A stretch of 64,000 nucleotides of DNA from BP-133 sp040756995. GTDB taxonomy: Bacteria; Actinomycetota; Acidimicrobiia; IMCC26256; BP-133. Every line of letters starts with the position of its first letter. The first letter of the stretch is position 1. A program made the position numbers and the translations under genes. Location of the stretch: contig JBFLYK010000003.1 of NCBI GenBank assembly GCA_040756995.1, positions 206,853 to 270,852 on the forward strand, in the 5' to 3' direction. The notes beneath the pieces were generated by a model. That model did not search any database. It saw only the letters and a list, made by a program, of their open reading frames with translations, and had not been told where the DNA came from. Positions 18,983 to 27,678 of this stretch are shown one piece after another.

Positions 18983-20593
18983 ATGCTCCTGGCCGACGTC
19001 GCCGAAGCTTCGGCGCGGGTGGCGGCGACCCCCGCCCGCACGGCGAAGATCGCCGCCCTGGCCGATCTGTTGCGCCGCCTCGAACCGGAAGAGGTGGAGC
19101 CGGCCATCGGCTTTCTGGTCGGTGAGCCGCGCCAGGGCCGTATCGGGGTGGGCTGGGCCACCCTGGCCAAGGCGGTGGCCGCCCGGCGGGGCGTAGCAGA
19201 TGCTCGGCCCGGATCGTCCCCGGAGAGCGCCACGATGCCGGCCGAGAACGAAGCGGCGGAGAGCGACCGGATCACGATCGGCGAGTTCGACCGGGCGCTC
19301 ACCGGGCTGGCCGGCACGACGGGCGCCGGCTCCGTCGGCACCCGGTCGCAGCTCATCGACTCCCTGCTGGCCCGGGCTTCACCGGCGGAGATCGACTTCA
19401 TCGCCGATCTCCTGACGGGCGGGTTGCGGCAGGGAGCGCTGGAGGGCGTGATGGCCGAGGCCGTGGCCAAGGCGGCGGAGGTGCCGGCGGCGGCCGTCCG
19501 GCGGGCGTGCATGCTGGCCGGCGACCTCGGGCACACGGCGGCCATCGCCCTCGCCGAAGGCCGGGCCGGCCTGGAGGCCGTCGGGCTGGAGGTGCTCCGG
19601 CCCGTCCAGCCGATGCTGGCGTCGACGGCCGCCGACGTCGCCGACGCCATCGGCGGGCTCGGGCTGTCGTCGGTGGAATGGAAGCTCGACGGCGTCCGCC
19701 TCCAGGTCCACAAGCGGGGTGACGAGGTGCGCATGTTCACCCGGAACCTCAACGACATCACCGATCGGCTGCCGGAGGTGGTCGAGGTGGTGCGGCGCCT
19801 GCCGGCCGAGCGGCTCGTGCTCGACGGCGAGGCGTTGACGATGACCGAGGAGCTGCGCCCCCAGCCCTTCCAGGAGGTGATGAGCCGGGTCGGACGGCGG
19901 ACGGGCCAGCCGGCGGCGGCCGTCGGCGCCCACTTCTTCGACGTCCTCCACCTGGACGGCGAGGACCTGCTCGACCGGCCGCTCCTGGACCGCATCGCCG
20001 TCCTCGAGCGGGTGGCCGGACCGCTGCGGATCCCCGGGGAGGTGACCGACGATCCGGCCGCGGGCGAAGCGGTCCTGCACGCTGCGCTGGCCGCCGGCCA
20101 CGAAGGCGTCGTCGTCAAGGCCGCCAACTCGCCCTACGAGGCCGGCCGGCGGGGCAAGTCGTGGCGGAAGGTCAAGGTGGCCCGCACCTTCGACCTCGTG
20201 GTGCTCGGCGCCGAGTGGGGCCACGGCCGGCGCAAAGGCTGGCTGTCGAACCTCCACCTCGGCGCCCGCGACCCCCGTACCGGGGAATTCGTGATGGTCG
20301 GCAAGACGTTCAAAGGTCTGACCGACCAGACGCTGGCCTGGCAGACGGAACGGTTCCTGGAGCTGGAGACGCACCGGGAGGGAATCACCGTCTTCGTCCG
20401 GCCGGAGCTGGTGGCCGAGATCGCCCTGGACGGCGTGCAGACCTCGACCCGCTACCCCGGCGGCGTGGCGCTCCGCTTCGCCCGCCTCAAGCGCTACCGG
20501 GACGACAAGTCCCCCGCTGAAGCCGACACCATCGACTCCATCCGGCTCCTGTTGCACCGGGCAGATGCCCAAGGGGCCCCCATGGACTCCTGA
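18983..20593 (+). CDS. ATP-dependent DNA ligase (LigB/archaeal-like)
   Basis: A 536-residue ligase that seals nicks using ATP. The N-terminal ~200 residues are the helical DNA-binding domain. The adenylation domain has the nucleophile motif VEWKLDGVRLQVHK (K234), then MFTRNLNDIT, LDGEAL, FFDVLHLDG, GHEGVVVKAA (motif IV) and SWRKVK (motif V). The OB domain ends the protein. The start at ATG 18983 (MLLADVAEAS...) matches LigB proteins; an ATG 33 bp upstream is less likely. Such ligases are additional to the NAD-dependent LigA in actinobacteria and are linked to repair. It is divergent from the CHRD lipoprotein. Confidence 0.93.
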   Translation: MLLADVAEASARVAATPARTAKIAALADLLRRLEPEEVEPAIGFLVGEPRQGRIGVGWATLAKAVAARRGVADARPGSSPESATMPAENEAAESDRITIGEFDRALTGLAGTTGAGSVGTRSQLIDSLLARASPAEIDFIADLLTGGLRQGALEGVMAEAVAKAAEVPAAAVRRACMLAGDLGHTAAIALAEGRAGLEAVGLEVLRPVQPMLASTAADVADAIGGLGLSSVEWKLDGVRLQVHKRGDEVRMFTRNLNDITDRLPEVVEVVRRLPAERLVLDGEALTMTEELRPQPFQEVMSRVGRRTGQPAAAVGAHFFDVLHLDGEDLLDRPLLDRIAVLERVAGPLRIPGEVTDDPAAGEAVLHAALAAGHEGVVVKAANSPYEAGRRGKSWRKVKVARTFDLVVLGAEWGHGRRKGWLSNLHLGARDPRTGEFVMVGKTFKGLTDQTLAWQTERFLELETHREGITVFVRPELVAEIALDGVQTSTRYPGGVALRFARLKRYRDDKSPAEADTIDSIRLLLHRADAQGAPMDS

Positions 20594-20638
20594 GACAGGT
20601 TCCGGGGCCGCGGCTGTGACGGCGTCCTTGTGAGGCGT

Positions 20639-22216
20639 TCAGCGAGGGGGTGGCCCCTGTGGCGACTCAGGGGCTTCGGGAGGTTCGGGCGGGGCGGGAG
20701 ACTGCGGCCGGGGCGGCGACTCGTCGCCGTTCCCCCGCCGCTCCATGAAGCCGGCCAGGAGCCGGCGGAGGTCTACTCCGGTGAGATCGGACCCGATCTG
20801 GAGACCCTGCTCGACGTTGGTAGCCACGTTGCGGGCCAGCGCTGATGCCCCGTCGGTCGAGATCACGGTGAGCTTGTCGATGGCCGAGACCGGCTCCGAT
20901 GCCGCCCGCACCAGCTCGGGCAGGACGCGGACGACCAGGTCGAGAACGGCCGCCTCGTCATAGTTCCGGAAGGCCTCGGCTTTGCGGTCCATGGCTTCGG
21001 CCTCGGCCTGGCCTTTGGCCAGCACGGCACTGGCTTCGGCTTGGCCCTCTCGCTCCACGGCGGCGGCGATGGCCTCTCGGCGGGCCTGTTCGGCCGCCCC
21101 TCGGGCCCGGCCCTCGATCTCCTCGGCTTCGGCCAGCGCGGCCCGCCGGGACCGCTCACCCTCACCGGAAAGGCGGGCCTGCTCGGCGGTGGCCTGGGCG
21201 GCCTCGATGGTCGCCTGGCGGTTGGCTTCGGCCTCCAGGATGACGGCCCGCTTGGCCGCCTCGGCCTCCTGCTCGACCCGGTAGCGCTCGGCGTCGGCCG
21301 GCTTGCGGATCTCGGTGTCGAGCTGACGATCCTTGAGGGCGGCGTTCCGCTCGGCCACCTTCTCCTGCTCGGCCAGGACCTCCTGGTCGCGGGCGGCCTG
21401 GGCCAGCGGGCCGGCGGCGGCCGCCCGGGCGGCGGCGGCATCGGTCTCGGCCTTGATCTCGGCCCGCTTCAACTCGAGCGTCCGCTCGGCCACGGCGATC
21501 GCCTCTTCGGCCAAGAGACGCTCCTGCTCCGCCGCCTGGCGGGCCTTGGCTTCGGCGATCGTGGCCTCCATCTGGACCCGGGCCGCCTCGGGGCGGCCGA
21601 GGTCGGCCAGGTACTGGCCCTCGGCCTGGATGTCCTGGAGCTGGAACGTGTCGAGGGTGAGGCCCTGGTTCGTCAGCGAGCTTTCCGCCTCTTCGGCCAC
21701 CGCCGAGGCGAAGGCGGCCCGGTCCTTGATGATGGCGTCGATGGTGAGGCGCCCGACGATCGACCGCAGCGACCCGGCCAGGACCTCCTGGGTGAACGTT
21801 TCGACGTCCTCCTGCTGGTCGAGGAATCGCTGGGCCGCGGCGCGGATGGCGTCCTCGTTGCCGCCCACCTTGACGATGGCGACACCGTCGAGATCGCACT
21901 TGATCCCCTGGGCGCTGACGGCCGCCCGGATGCCGACCGAGATCCGCCGGGAGGAGAGATCCATCACGTGCAGCTTCTGCACGAATGGGAGGACGAAGAC
22001 ACTCGCCCCCATCACCACCTTCTGACCCGACATGTCGGTCGAGATCTCACCGGTTTCCGGGTTGCGCACGGGCTTACCTTTACGACCGGTGATGATGAAC
22101 GCCTCGTTCGGGCCGGCCACCTTGATCCGGCGGACCAGCAGGTAGGCCACGAGGACGACCAGGACGACGGCCCCGATGATGGCCACGACAAAGGGACTGT
22201 CCGAGACGAAACCCAC
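20639..22216 (-). CDS. Flotillin-like SPFH/band 7 membrane scaffold protein
   Basis: A 525-residue protein with one N-terminal hydrophobic segment (about 8-28), an SPFH domain (FIITGRKGKPVRNP, VMGASVFVLPFVQKLHVMDL, LTIDAIIKDRAAFA) and a ~230-residue Ala/Glu-rich coiled coil with AEAKARQ-type heptads. The C-terminal tail is Pro-rich. Flotillins organise membrane microdomains and oligomerise through the coiled coil. The next gene upstream (25 bp) encodes an NfeD-type partner, the standard pairing. It is convergent with the ligase. Confidence 0.92.
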   Translation of the reverse strand: MGFVSDSPFVVAIIGAVVLVVLVAYLLVRRIKVAGPNEAFIITGRKGKPVRNPETGEISTDMSGQKVVMGASVFVLPFVQKLHVMDLSSRRISVGIRAAVSAQGIKCDLDGVAIVKVGGNEDAIRAAAQRFLDQQEDVETFTQEVLAGSLRSIVGRLTIDAIIKDRAAFASAVAEEAESSLTNQGLTLDTFQLQDIQAEGQYLADLGRPEAARVQMEATIAEAKARQAAEQERLLAEEAIAVAERTLELKRAEIKAETDAAAARAAAAGPLAQAARDQEVLAEQEKVAERNAALKDRQLDTEIRKPADAERYRVEQEAEAAKRAVILEAEANRQATIEAAQATAEQARLSGEGERSRRAALAEAEEIEGRARGAAEQARREAIAAAVEREGQAEASAVLAKGQAEAEAMDRKAEAFRNYDEAAVLDLVVRVLPELVRAASEPVSAIDKLTVISTDGASALARNVATNVEQGLQIGSDLTGVDLRRLLAGFMERRGNGDESPPRPQSPAPPEPPEAPESPQGPPPR

Positions 22217-22241
22217 GGGAGGCCTCCGCTGTGTGAAGTGG

Positions 22242-22754
22242 CTAGGCCGGGTCAGCCGGGCGCACCAGCACCGAGGACGGGGAGGTGACCGCTGCCACCA
22301 CCACCGGTCGCCCGGCAGCCATCGGCCCGTCAGCCCGGGCGTTGAGCTTGAGCATCTGGCCCCGGAACACGAGGGTCACCTCGCCGAGCCCTGCCTCGGG
22401 AATAGGGGTGACGACCGTGGCCCGCTGCCCGACGAGTTCGGTCACCCGCACCGTCTCGTCGGTGGGCATGTTGATGAAGAAACGGGTCAGGGCCACCGTG
22501 ACGCCGCCGATGACCACGCCACTGCCGAGCCCGCCGAGGGCACCGATCGCCGCCCCGGTCCCCGCCGTGTACATCACCAGGGCCGCGCCGAATCCAAAGG
22601 CGGCCAGGAACGAACCGATGACGGGAGCAGAGAACAGACCGCCGCCGGCTTCGAACTCGAGCGCCTCGAACACGCCGTCGAGCACCTCTCCGAGAACGAG
22701 GGACAGGAGCACGATGAGCAACCCGACCACACCGATGACGATGAAAGCGGTCAC
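22242..22754 (-). CDS. NfeD/YuaF-type membrane protein partnering the flotillin
   Basis: A 170-residue protein with three hydrophobic helices (FIVIGVVGLLIVLLSLVLGE; IGSFLAAFGFGAALVMYTAG; a Gly-rich GALGGLGSGVVIGGVTVAL), followed by an NfeD-like OB fold (GQRATVVTPIPEAGLGEVTL). The domain order matches YuaF, which is encoded beside flotillin in Bacillus. The GTG at 22754 is chosen because it leads directly into the first helix; the frame is open for 24 more codons upstream. Function: modulates the flotillin assembly (family knowledge). Confidence 0.85.
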   Translation of the reverse strand: MTAFIVIGVVGLLIVLLSLVLGEVLDGVFEALEFEAGGGLFSAPVIGSFLAAFGFGAALVMYTAGTGAAIGALGGLGSGVVIGGVTVALTRFFINMPTDETVRVTELVGQRATVVTPIPEAGLGEVTLVFRGQMLKLNARADGPMAAGRPVVVAAVTSPSSVLVRPADPA

Positions 22755-22799
22755 GCCGTCATGACCTTCGAGAACAACTGATCGTCTCTCTTCCGAACC

Positions 22800-22817
22800 G
22801 GGCGGCCGCAGCCGCCC
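22800..22817 (-). promoter_or_regulatory. GC-rich leader hairpin upstream of the NfeD/flotillin genes
   Basis: GGGCGGC and GCCGCCC form a perfect 7-bp stem with a CGCA loop, in the 162-bp divergent gap between the NfeD gene and the ABC transporter gene. There is no T-run, so a leader structure or operator is as likely as a terminator. Confidence 0.35.
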
Positions 22818-22916
22818 ACGGTGCACGCCGGGAGTATAGGTCCGGCCGCGATGCGTGGTCCCGCGAATTTAGGACCGGTAAGACTGGTTGGCCAAGACGC
22901 TGCGTGGAGGTCTGTC

Positions 22917-23822
22917 GTGCCGGTCCTGCCCGTCCCGGACGTGGTCGTGGAAGCGAGGCAACTGACCAAGCACTTCGGGCCGGTGGTCGCGGTCGAAGAG
23001 CTCGACTTCGACGTCCGGCGCGGTGAGGTCTTCGGATTCCTCGGGCCCAACGGGGCTGGGAAGACCACGACCATCCGCCTCTGCCTGGATTTGGTGCGGC
23101 CGACTTCGGGTTCGGTCAGGGTCCTCGGCGGAATCGGTCGAGACCTGGCCGTGCGGCGACGAATCGGCTACCTGCCCGGCGATCTCCGGCTCGATCCCCG
23201 TTACACCGCGACGGAGGTGATCGCCTTCTTCGGGGCGCTTCGCGGTGGAGTCGACGAAGCGGTCGTCAACCAGCTTCTGGAGCGGTTCGATCTCGATCCG
23301 AACCGGCCAGTGAGAGAGCTCAGTACCGGGAACCGGCGCAAGGTCGGCATCGTTGCCGCCTTCGCCCACCGCCCCGACCTGCTCATCCTCGACGAACCCA
23401 CCGCGGGGCTGGATCCGTTGCTGCAGTATGAGTTCCAGCAACTGCTCCGCCAGGCCGTGGACGGCGGCGCCACGGTCTTTCTTTCCTCGCACATCCTCCC
23501 GGAGGTCGAAGTGCTGGCCGATCGGGTCGGGATCCTGCGTCGAGGCCAGCTTGTCGCCGTGGCCGGCGTCGACGAGCTCCGGGCGCAGGCCCGGCAGCGG
23601 ATCGACTTTCATGTCGCCGGTACGGTTGACGCCGCGGTCTTCGCCGGTCTCCCCGAGGTCGTGTCGCTGACCACCGCCGACGGCCTCGTGCAGGTGGTCG
23701 TCGAAGGGAGCGTCGACCGGGTTCTCAAGGCCGCGGCGGGCCTCGAGGTACGGCGGATCGTCACCCACGAAGCTGATCTCGAGGAGGTCTTTCTCGGCTA
23801 CTACCGGGACGACCCGACATGA
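22917..23822 (+). CDS. ABC transporter ATP-binding protein
   Basis: A 301-residue ATPase with Walker A FLGPNGAGKTTT, Q-loop region RRRIGYLPGDLRL, signature RELSTGNRRKVG, Walker B LLILDEPTAGLDP and H-loop SSHILPEVE. The ~90-residue C-terminal extension (IDFHVAGTV...DLEEVFLGYY) is typical of DrrA/BcrA-type exporters. The GTG at 22917 is chosen because a GGAGG site lies 6 nt upstream. It overlaps the permease gene (ATGA), giving a two-gene exporter. Substrate unknown. Confidence 0.92.
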   Translation: MPVLPVPDVVVEARQLTKHFGPVVAVEELDFDVRRGEVFGFLGPNGAGKTTTIRLCLDLVRPTSGSVRVLGGIGRDLAVRRRIGYLPGDLRLDPRYTATEVIAFFGALRGGVDEAVVNQLLERFDLDPNRPVRELSTGNRRKVGIVAAFAHRPDLLILDEPTAGLDPLLQYEFQQLLRQAVDGGATVFLSSHILPEVEVLADRVGILRRGQLVAVAGVDELRAQARQRIDFHVAGTVDAAVFAGLPEVVSLTTADGLVQVVVEGSVDRVLKAAAGLEVRRIVTHEADLEEVFLGYYRDDPT

Positions 23823-24625
23823 CCGGCGTCGTCTTCAGCCGGTTCGTGCGCGACACCCGCCGCTCGCTGGCCTGGTGGGTCTTGGGCATGGTCGGGCTCG
23901 TTCTCTTCACCGTGGCCTTCTACCCCAGCGTGAAAGGCAACGAGGCTTTTGACAAGCTCTTCGAGGACCTGCCGCTGGCGGTCCGGACGCTGGTCGGCGC
24001 CCAGGAAGGCGTACCGCTCACCTCACCTCCCGGCTACCTGCATGGCCGATTGTTCTCCGTCATGGTCCCCGTACTGCTCGTCACGTTGGGGATCGGCCTC
24101 GGCGCCCGGGCCATTGCTGGCAGCGAAGGGGACGGCACGCTCGAATTGCTCCTCGCGCAGCCGGTCACCCGGACCCGGGTGGTCGCTGAACGTTACGGCG
24201 TGGTGGTGGCCGTCCTCGCCGCGGTCAGCGCCACCATCACCGCGTCGCTCGTCGCTCTCGGTCCGTTCGTGGGTCTTCTTGATGGGATCACGGTCGGTGG
24301 ACTGTGCGCGGCGAACGGCGCGGTCTTCTGTCTGGCGTTGCTGCACGCCACGCTGGCCTTCGCCGTCGGGTGCGCCACTGGACGGTCGGGTGCCGCCGTA
24401 GCCGTCGCCACGTCTGTCGCCGCTGGCGGCTACCTCGTCCAGAGCTTGGCCGCGCTCGGCGGCGGAGTGCCTACCATCGAAGGCCTTTCGCCCTGGCACT
24501 GGTATCTGGACCGCAACATCTTGATCGACGGCCTGGACCCCGCCGCGGTGATCGGCCCCGTCGTCATCGCCGGGCTTCTGTTTGCGGCCGGGTGCTGGCT
24601 GTTCAACCGACGCGACCTGCGCTGA
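23819..24625 (+). CDS. ABC-2 type transporter permease
   Basis: A 268-residue membrane protein with six hydrophobic segments, beginning SLAWWVLGMVGLVLFTVAFY. After the first helix is a soluble stretch (FDKLFEDLPLAVRTLVGAQE), then GSEGDGTLELLLAQPVTR, the conserved ABC-2 coupling sequence. Translationally coupled to the ATPase. It likely exports a lipid, drug or antibiotic-like molecule; no specificity is visible. Confidence 0.9.
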   Translation: MTGVVFSRFVRDTRRSLAWWVLGMVGLVLFTVAFYPSVKGNEAFDKLFEDLPLAVRTLVGAQEGVPLTSPPGYLHGRLFSVMVPVLLVTLGIGLGARAIAGSEGDGTLELLLAQPVTRTRVVAERYGVVVAVLAAVSATITASLVALGPFVGLLDGITVGGLCAANGAVFCLALLHATLAFAVGCATGRSGAAVAVATSVAAGGYLVQSLAALGGGVPTIEGLSPWHWYLDRNILIDGLDPAAVIGPVVIAGLLFAAGCWLFNRRDLR

Positions 24626-24664
24626 GCGCCACATGATTCGCGACGACCGGTGTGGACCAGCACC

Positions 24665-25267
24665 TCAGTGCTGAAGCGCGTCTTCGAATCCGCCGCAGGT
24701 CTGTGCCGGACCATCGCCGTCACCGGCGAGCTTCGCCCGCAGGGAGTAACGGTTCCCCGGTAGCAGAATGATCTCCAGACCGACCCACGAGAGGCGGGAG
24801 CGGAGTTTCGAGAGGCGCTGCGCCAGGGTGTTGTCGCTGTTGATTCCGTCCGGCCAGGCGGCTCGGACGAGATCAACGCGCCGGACCGCTTCATTGAAGC
24901 GCTCGAGCAGGACGGAGACCAGTGCCTGCTCCTTTGGCGGGAGCGGAATCGAGCGGAGACCGACATGAAGGATGCCGAGCGGATCCAGATATGGTCGGCA
25001 GCGACCGTGATCCAGCGCGCGGAGGGCCAACTGGCGCAACCGAAGCCGCAACTCGGCCTCTCCCCCGTCCTTCCACATCCAGTCCTGGCAGCAGTCCGCA
25101 CCGACCGGCGGCTCGGCACCGGCTTCCACGACGAGCAGGCGCGGGATCCGCGACTCGACGAGGTCGGCCATGGCGGAGCGTTCAGCGGGCCACTGCAGGA
25201 TGCGTACGAAGCCGTGTTCCCCATCTCGCCCTTCGGGTACAGGCAGCGGCCCCTGCCGCGATGACAT
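24665..25267 (-). CDS. Atypical winged-helix (OmpR/GlnR-like) transcriptional regulator
   Basis: A 200-residue protein. Residues ~110-190 form an OmpR-type DNA-binding wing: LRSIPLPPKEQALVSVLLER, VRRVDLVRAAWPDG, NTLAQRLSKLRSRLSW and LPGNRYSL. The ~100-residue N-terminus (RLLVVEAGAEPP, ELRLRLRQLALRAL) is too short and lacks the Asp pocket of a receiver, so it is not a normal phospho-regulator. GlnR of actinobacteria is also an OmpR-type protein that works without classical phosphorylation. Its place directly downstream of amtB-glnK, and a GlnR-like box before amtB, suggest a nitrogen regulator (inference). A strong AGGGAGG site precedes the ATG. Confidence 0.7.
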   Translation of the reverse strand: MSSRQGPLPVPEGRDGEHGFVRILQWPAERSAMADLVESRIPRLLVVEAGAEPPVGADCCQDWMWKDGGEAELRLRLRQLALRALDHGRCRPYLDPLGILHVGLRSIPLPPKEQALVSVLLERFNEAVRRVDLVRAAWPDGINSDNTLAQRLSKLRSRLSWVGLEIILLPGNRYSLRAKLAGDGDGPAQTCGGFEDALQH

Positions 25268-25309
25268 GTTCCTCCCTCTCGTCGCGAAAGGATCGAAAGA
25301 GGCCGCGCT

Positions 25310-25344
25310 GCCTTCGCCGCCGGTACTGTGTCGACGGCGAAGGC
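25310..25344 (-). terminator. Hairpin between glnK and the regulator gene
   Basis: GCCTTCGCCG (25310-25319) and CGGCGAAGGC (25335-25344) make a perfect 10-bp stem with a 15-nt loop just after the glnK stop. No T-run follows on the minus strand. It may partly terminate the amtB-glnK transcript before the regulator. Confidence 0.5.
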
Positions 25345-25359
25345 TGGCGGCTCCGGATG

Positions 25360-25704
25360 TCAGACCGCTTCGGTTCCCATTTCGCCGGTCCGGATGCGCA
25401 AGAGCCGGTTGACGTCGGTTGCCCAGATCTTGCCGTCACCGATCTTGCCGGTGTACGCCGCTTTCTGGACGACAGTCATCACCATTTCGGCTTGATCGAG
25501 CGGACAGAGGACCTCGATCCGCAGCTTCGGGATCAGGTCGACGGTGTACTCCACGCCGCGGTAGGTCTCACTGTGGCCGCCTTGCCGGCCGAAGCCGCGG
25601 ACCTCGGTCACGGTCATCCCCTGAACGCCGGCTTCCCGCACGGCGTCCTTCACCGGCTCGAGCATCTGGGGCTTGATGATGGCCGTGACAAGCATGACCG
25701 TCAT
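25360..25704 (-). CDS. glnK: PII nitrogen regulatory protein
   Basis: A 114-residue PII protein, the normal length. It has LVTAIIKPQMLEPVKDAV, TEVRGFGRQGGHSETYRGVE, the T-loop Tyr (Y53 here, equivalent to Tyr51, the uridylylation or adenylylation site), LIPKLRIEVL and GKIGDGKIWATDV (ATP/2-oxoglutarate site). It senses 2-oxoglutarate and ATP/ADP and blocks AmtB when nitrogen is plentiful. The ATG overlaps the amtB stop (ATGA). Start could also be three codons later. Confidence 0.96.
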   Translation of the reverse strand: MTVMLVTAIIKPQMLEPVKDAVREAGVQGMTVTEVRGFGRQGGHSETYRGVEYTVDLIPKLRIEVLCPLDQAEMVMTVVQKAAYTGKIGDGKIWATDVNRLLRIRTGEMGTEAV

Positions 25705-27107
25705 CGCGCCACCCCTGCCGCCACTTCGCGGCTGGCCGGAATCGAGCCGGGCGTGCCGGACGGATAGAAGTCAGCGCCGTAACCGGGGGCGCCGTGCTCG
25801 AGCACGTCGAGACCGGCGAGCTCCTCTTCCTCCGACACCCGCAGCCCGATCGTCGCCTTGATCAGGGTGAACAGCAGGCCGGCGGCCACGGCTACAAAGG
25901 CAGCAATGGCGAAAACGCCGATGGCCTGAGTCAGCAGCTGGTCGGCTCCGCCCCCATAGAACAGGCCCTGCTTCCAGAAGTCGGAATCCTCGGTGGCGAA
26001 CAGGCCGACGGAGAGGGTGCCGAAGGCTCCGCACACGCCGTGCACCGAAATCGCCCCGACCGGATCGTCGATATGCAGGCGATCGAAGAGCTTCACCGCC
26101 ACGACCACCAGCACGCCGGAGACGGCGCCGATGGCAATGGCGCCGGGGCCGCTCACCGCCGCACAGCCAGCCGTGATCCCGACGAGCCCGGCGAGCATCC
26201 CGTTGGCGGCCATGGCGACGTCGGGCTTGCCGCTGGTGACCCAGATGTAGAGCATGGCGGTGATGGCGCCGGCCGCCGCGGCCAATGTCGTGGTGAGGGC
26301 GATACCGCCGATGGCGTCGTCGGCTGCCAGCTCGGACCCGGGGTTGAACCCGAACCAGCCCACCAGGAGGATGAACGTTCCCAGCACCGCGTAGGGAATG
26401 TTGTGGCCGAGCACCGCCCGGGGCCGTCCGTCCGGCCCGTACTTTCCGATCCGCGGGCCGAGCACGGCGGCTCCCATGAGGGCGGCGACGCCGCCGGTCA
26501 TGTGCACGACCGACGACCCGGCGAAGTCGTGGTATGCCGTCGACAGCTTCGACAGCCAGCCTCCGCCCCAGACCCAGTGGACGACGACCGGGTAGATGAG
26601 CGCCGAGATGCCGACCGAATAGACGAAGTAGGACTTGAACTTGGTCCGTTCCGCCATGGCGCCCGAGACGATGGTGGCGGCGGTGGCGGCGAAGGCGACT
26701 TGGAAGATGAAGGTGACCGGGACGGTCAGGTTCCCGGCTTGGAACGCCCCGTCGCCCAGGAACCAGCCCTTCCACCCGAAGAAGTCGTTTCCGCTTCCGA
26801 AGGCGATGGCGTAGCCGACGGCGTAGAAAGCGATCGCCCCGGCACAGAAGTCCATCAGGTTCTTCATCATGATGTTGGCCACGCTCTTGGCCCGCGTGAG
26901 GCCCGCCTCCACGAGGGCGAACCCGGCCTGCATGAAGATGACCAGCACGCCGCAGAGCAGCACGAATACGTTGTCAAGATTGGTCTGCACGGCATCGGGT
27001 GTGACCGGCGTCTCGGCCGCCCATGCCGGCGCTGACGTGGCGAACAGACCGGCGGCCAACGTCGCTGCGCTTGTCAGCCCCGCCCGGAACACTGCCTTTC
27101 GAATCAC
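25701..27107 (-). CDS. amtB: Ammonium transporter
   Basis: A 468-residue Amt/MEP channel with a cleavable signal peptide (MIRKAVFRAGLTSAATLAAG...AWA) and about eleven helices. The signature FALVEAGLTRAKSVANIMMK, the pore twin His residues (VVHMTGG and SVHGVCG) and the conserved GWFGFNPGS are present. The C-terminal tail (GLRVSEEEELAGLDVLEHG) matches the part that binds GlnK. It starts at GTG 27107, 4 nt after GGAGG. Expression is probably controlled through the GlnR-like box at 27268-27305. Confidence 0.96.
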   Translation of the reverse strand: MIRKAVFRAGLTSAATLAAGLFATSAPAWAAETPVTPDAVQTNLDNVFVLLCGVLVIFMQAGFALVEAGLTRAKSVANIMMKNLMDFCAGAIAFYAVGYAIAFGSGNDFFGWKGWFLGDGAFQAGNLTVPVTFIFQVAFAATAATIVSGAMAERTKFKSYFVYSVGISALIYPVVVHWVWGGGWLSKLSTAYHDFAGSSVVHMTGGVAALMGAAVLGPRIGKYGPDGRPRAVLGHNIPYAVLGTFILLVGWFGFNPGSELAADDAIGGIALTTTLAAAAGAITAMLYIWVTSGKPDVAMAANGMLAGLVGITAGCAAVSGPGAIAIGAVSGVLVVVAVKLFDRLHIDDPVGAISVHGVCGAFGTLSVGLFATEDSDFWKQGLFYGGGADQLLTQAIGVFAIAAFVAVAAGLLFTLIKATIGLRVSEEEELAGLDVLEHGAPGYGADFYPSGTPGSIPASREVAAGVAR

Positions 27108-27235
27108 CGAACCTCCGTCCTCTGGATGTTTGAAACCTGCGTGGCGTCGACGGCGGAGGCGGACTTCGAGAGGGGCCGTGGTGGGTCATCAGCGACTCCT
27201 GGCGCGTGGTGTCCTTGCGCCGACCAGGCTTCCCG

Positions 27236-27251
27236 GCTCACCCCGGTGAGC
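27236..27251 (-). promoter_or_regulatory. GCTCACC/GGTGAGC palindrome in the amtB leader
   Basis: A perfect 7-bp inverted repeat with a 2-nt centre lies between the putative -10 element (TACGTT, minus strand, 27258-27253) and the amtB start. It may be a leader hairpin or a second protein-binding site. Confidence 0.4.
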
Positions 27252-27267
27252 AACGTACGCTGGGATT

Positions 27268-27305
27268 GCTTCCCTTCTGTCACGCCGACGTGAACGGATT
27301 GTTTC
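27268..27305 (-). promoter_or_regulatory. GlnR-type box: four half-sites with 11-bp period upstream of amtB
   Basis: On the minus strand the order is GAAAC-n6-TTCAC-n6-GTGAC-n6-GAAGC, each half-site exactly 11 bp from the next. The actinobacterial GlnR consensus is GTNAC-n6-GAAAC repeats. The pair GTGAC-n6-GAAGC differs from it by one base. A possible -10 hexamer TACGTT follows about 10 bp downstream. This is a good candidate for nitrogen control of amtB-glnK. Confidence 0.6.
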
Positions 27306-27392
27306 GCTCGGCGAGCCATGAAGATCGCCGTGGAACACCGAGCCAGGGCACGGTGTTCAAACCGGCTGACCGACGAGCAGTGAGGACGAGCC

Positions 27393-27668
27393 TTGACCGA
27401 AGTGCGCGACAACCCCGAGAAGTCACGGTACGAGCTGCTGGAGGACGGGAAGCTCCTCGGCGTGGCCGACTACCGGCCGATGGGCGACACGTTGGCCTTC
27501 CCCCACACCGAGATCGTTCCGGCCCGGCGTCACCAGGGGTTGGGGGCGCGGCTGGTGCGGGGGGCGCTCGACGACGTGCGGCGAAAGGGCGCCAAGGTGG
27601 TCCCGTACTGCTGGTTCGTGGCCGAGTTCATCGACGAGCACCCCGAGTACGCCGACCTGCGGGCGTGA
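27393..27668 (+). CDS. Small GNAT-like N-acetyltransferase (YjdJ family)
   Basis: A 91-residue protein of the compact GNAT-like group: RYELLEDGKLLGVADYRPMG, LAFPHTEIVPARRHQGLGAR (acetyl-CoA loop), KVVPYCWFVAEFIDEHPEYA. The length and the C-terminal FIDEHPEY motif are typical of the family; substrates are unknown. It starts at TTG 27393 with GAGGACG upstream. It is followed after 10 bp by the MFS gene, so the two may be co-transcribed. Confidence 0.85.
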   Translation: MTEVRDNPEKSRYELLEDGKLLGVADYRPMGDTLAFPHTEIVPARRHQGLGARLVRGALDDVRRKGAKVVPYCWFVAEFIDEHPEYADLRA

Positions 27669-27678
27669 CCGGCTTCCG

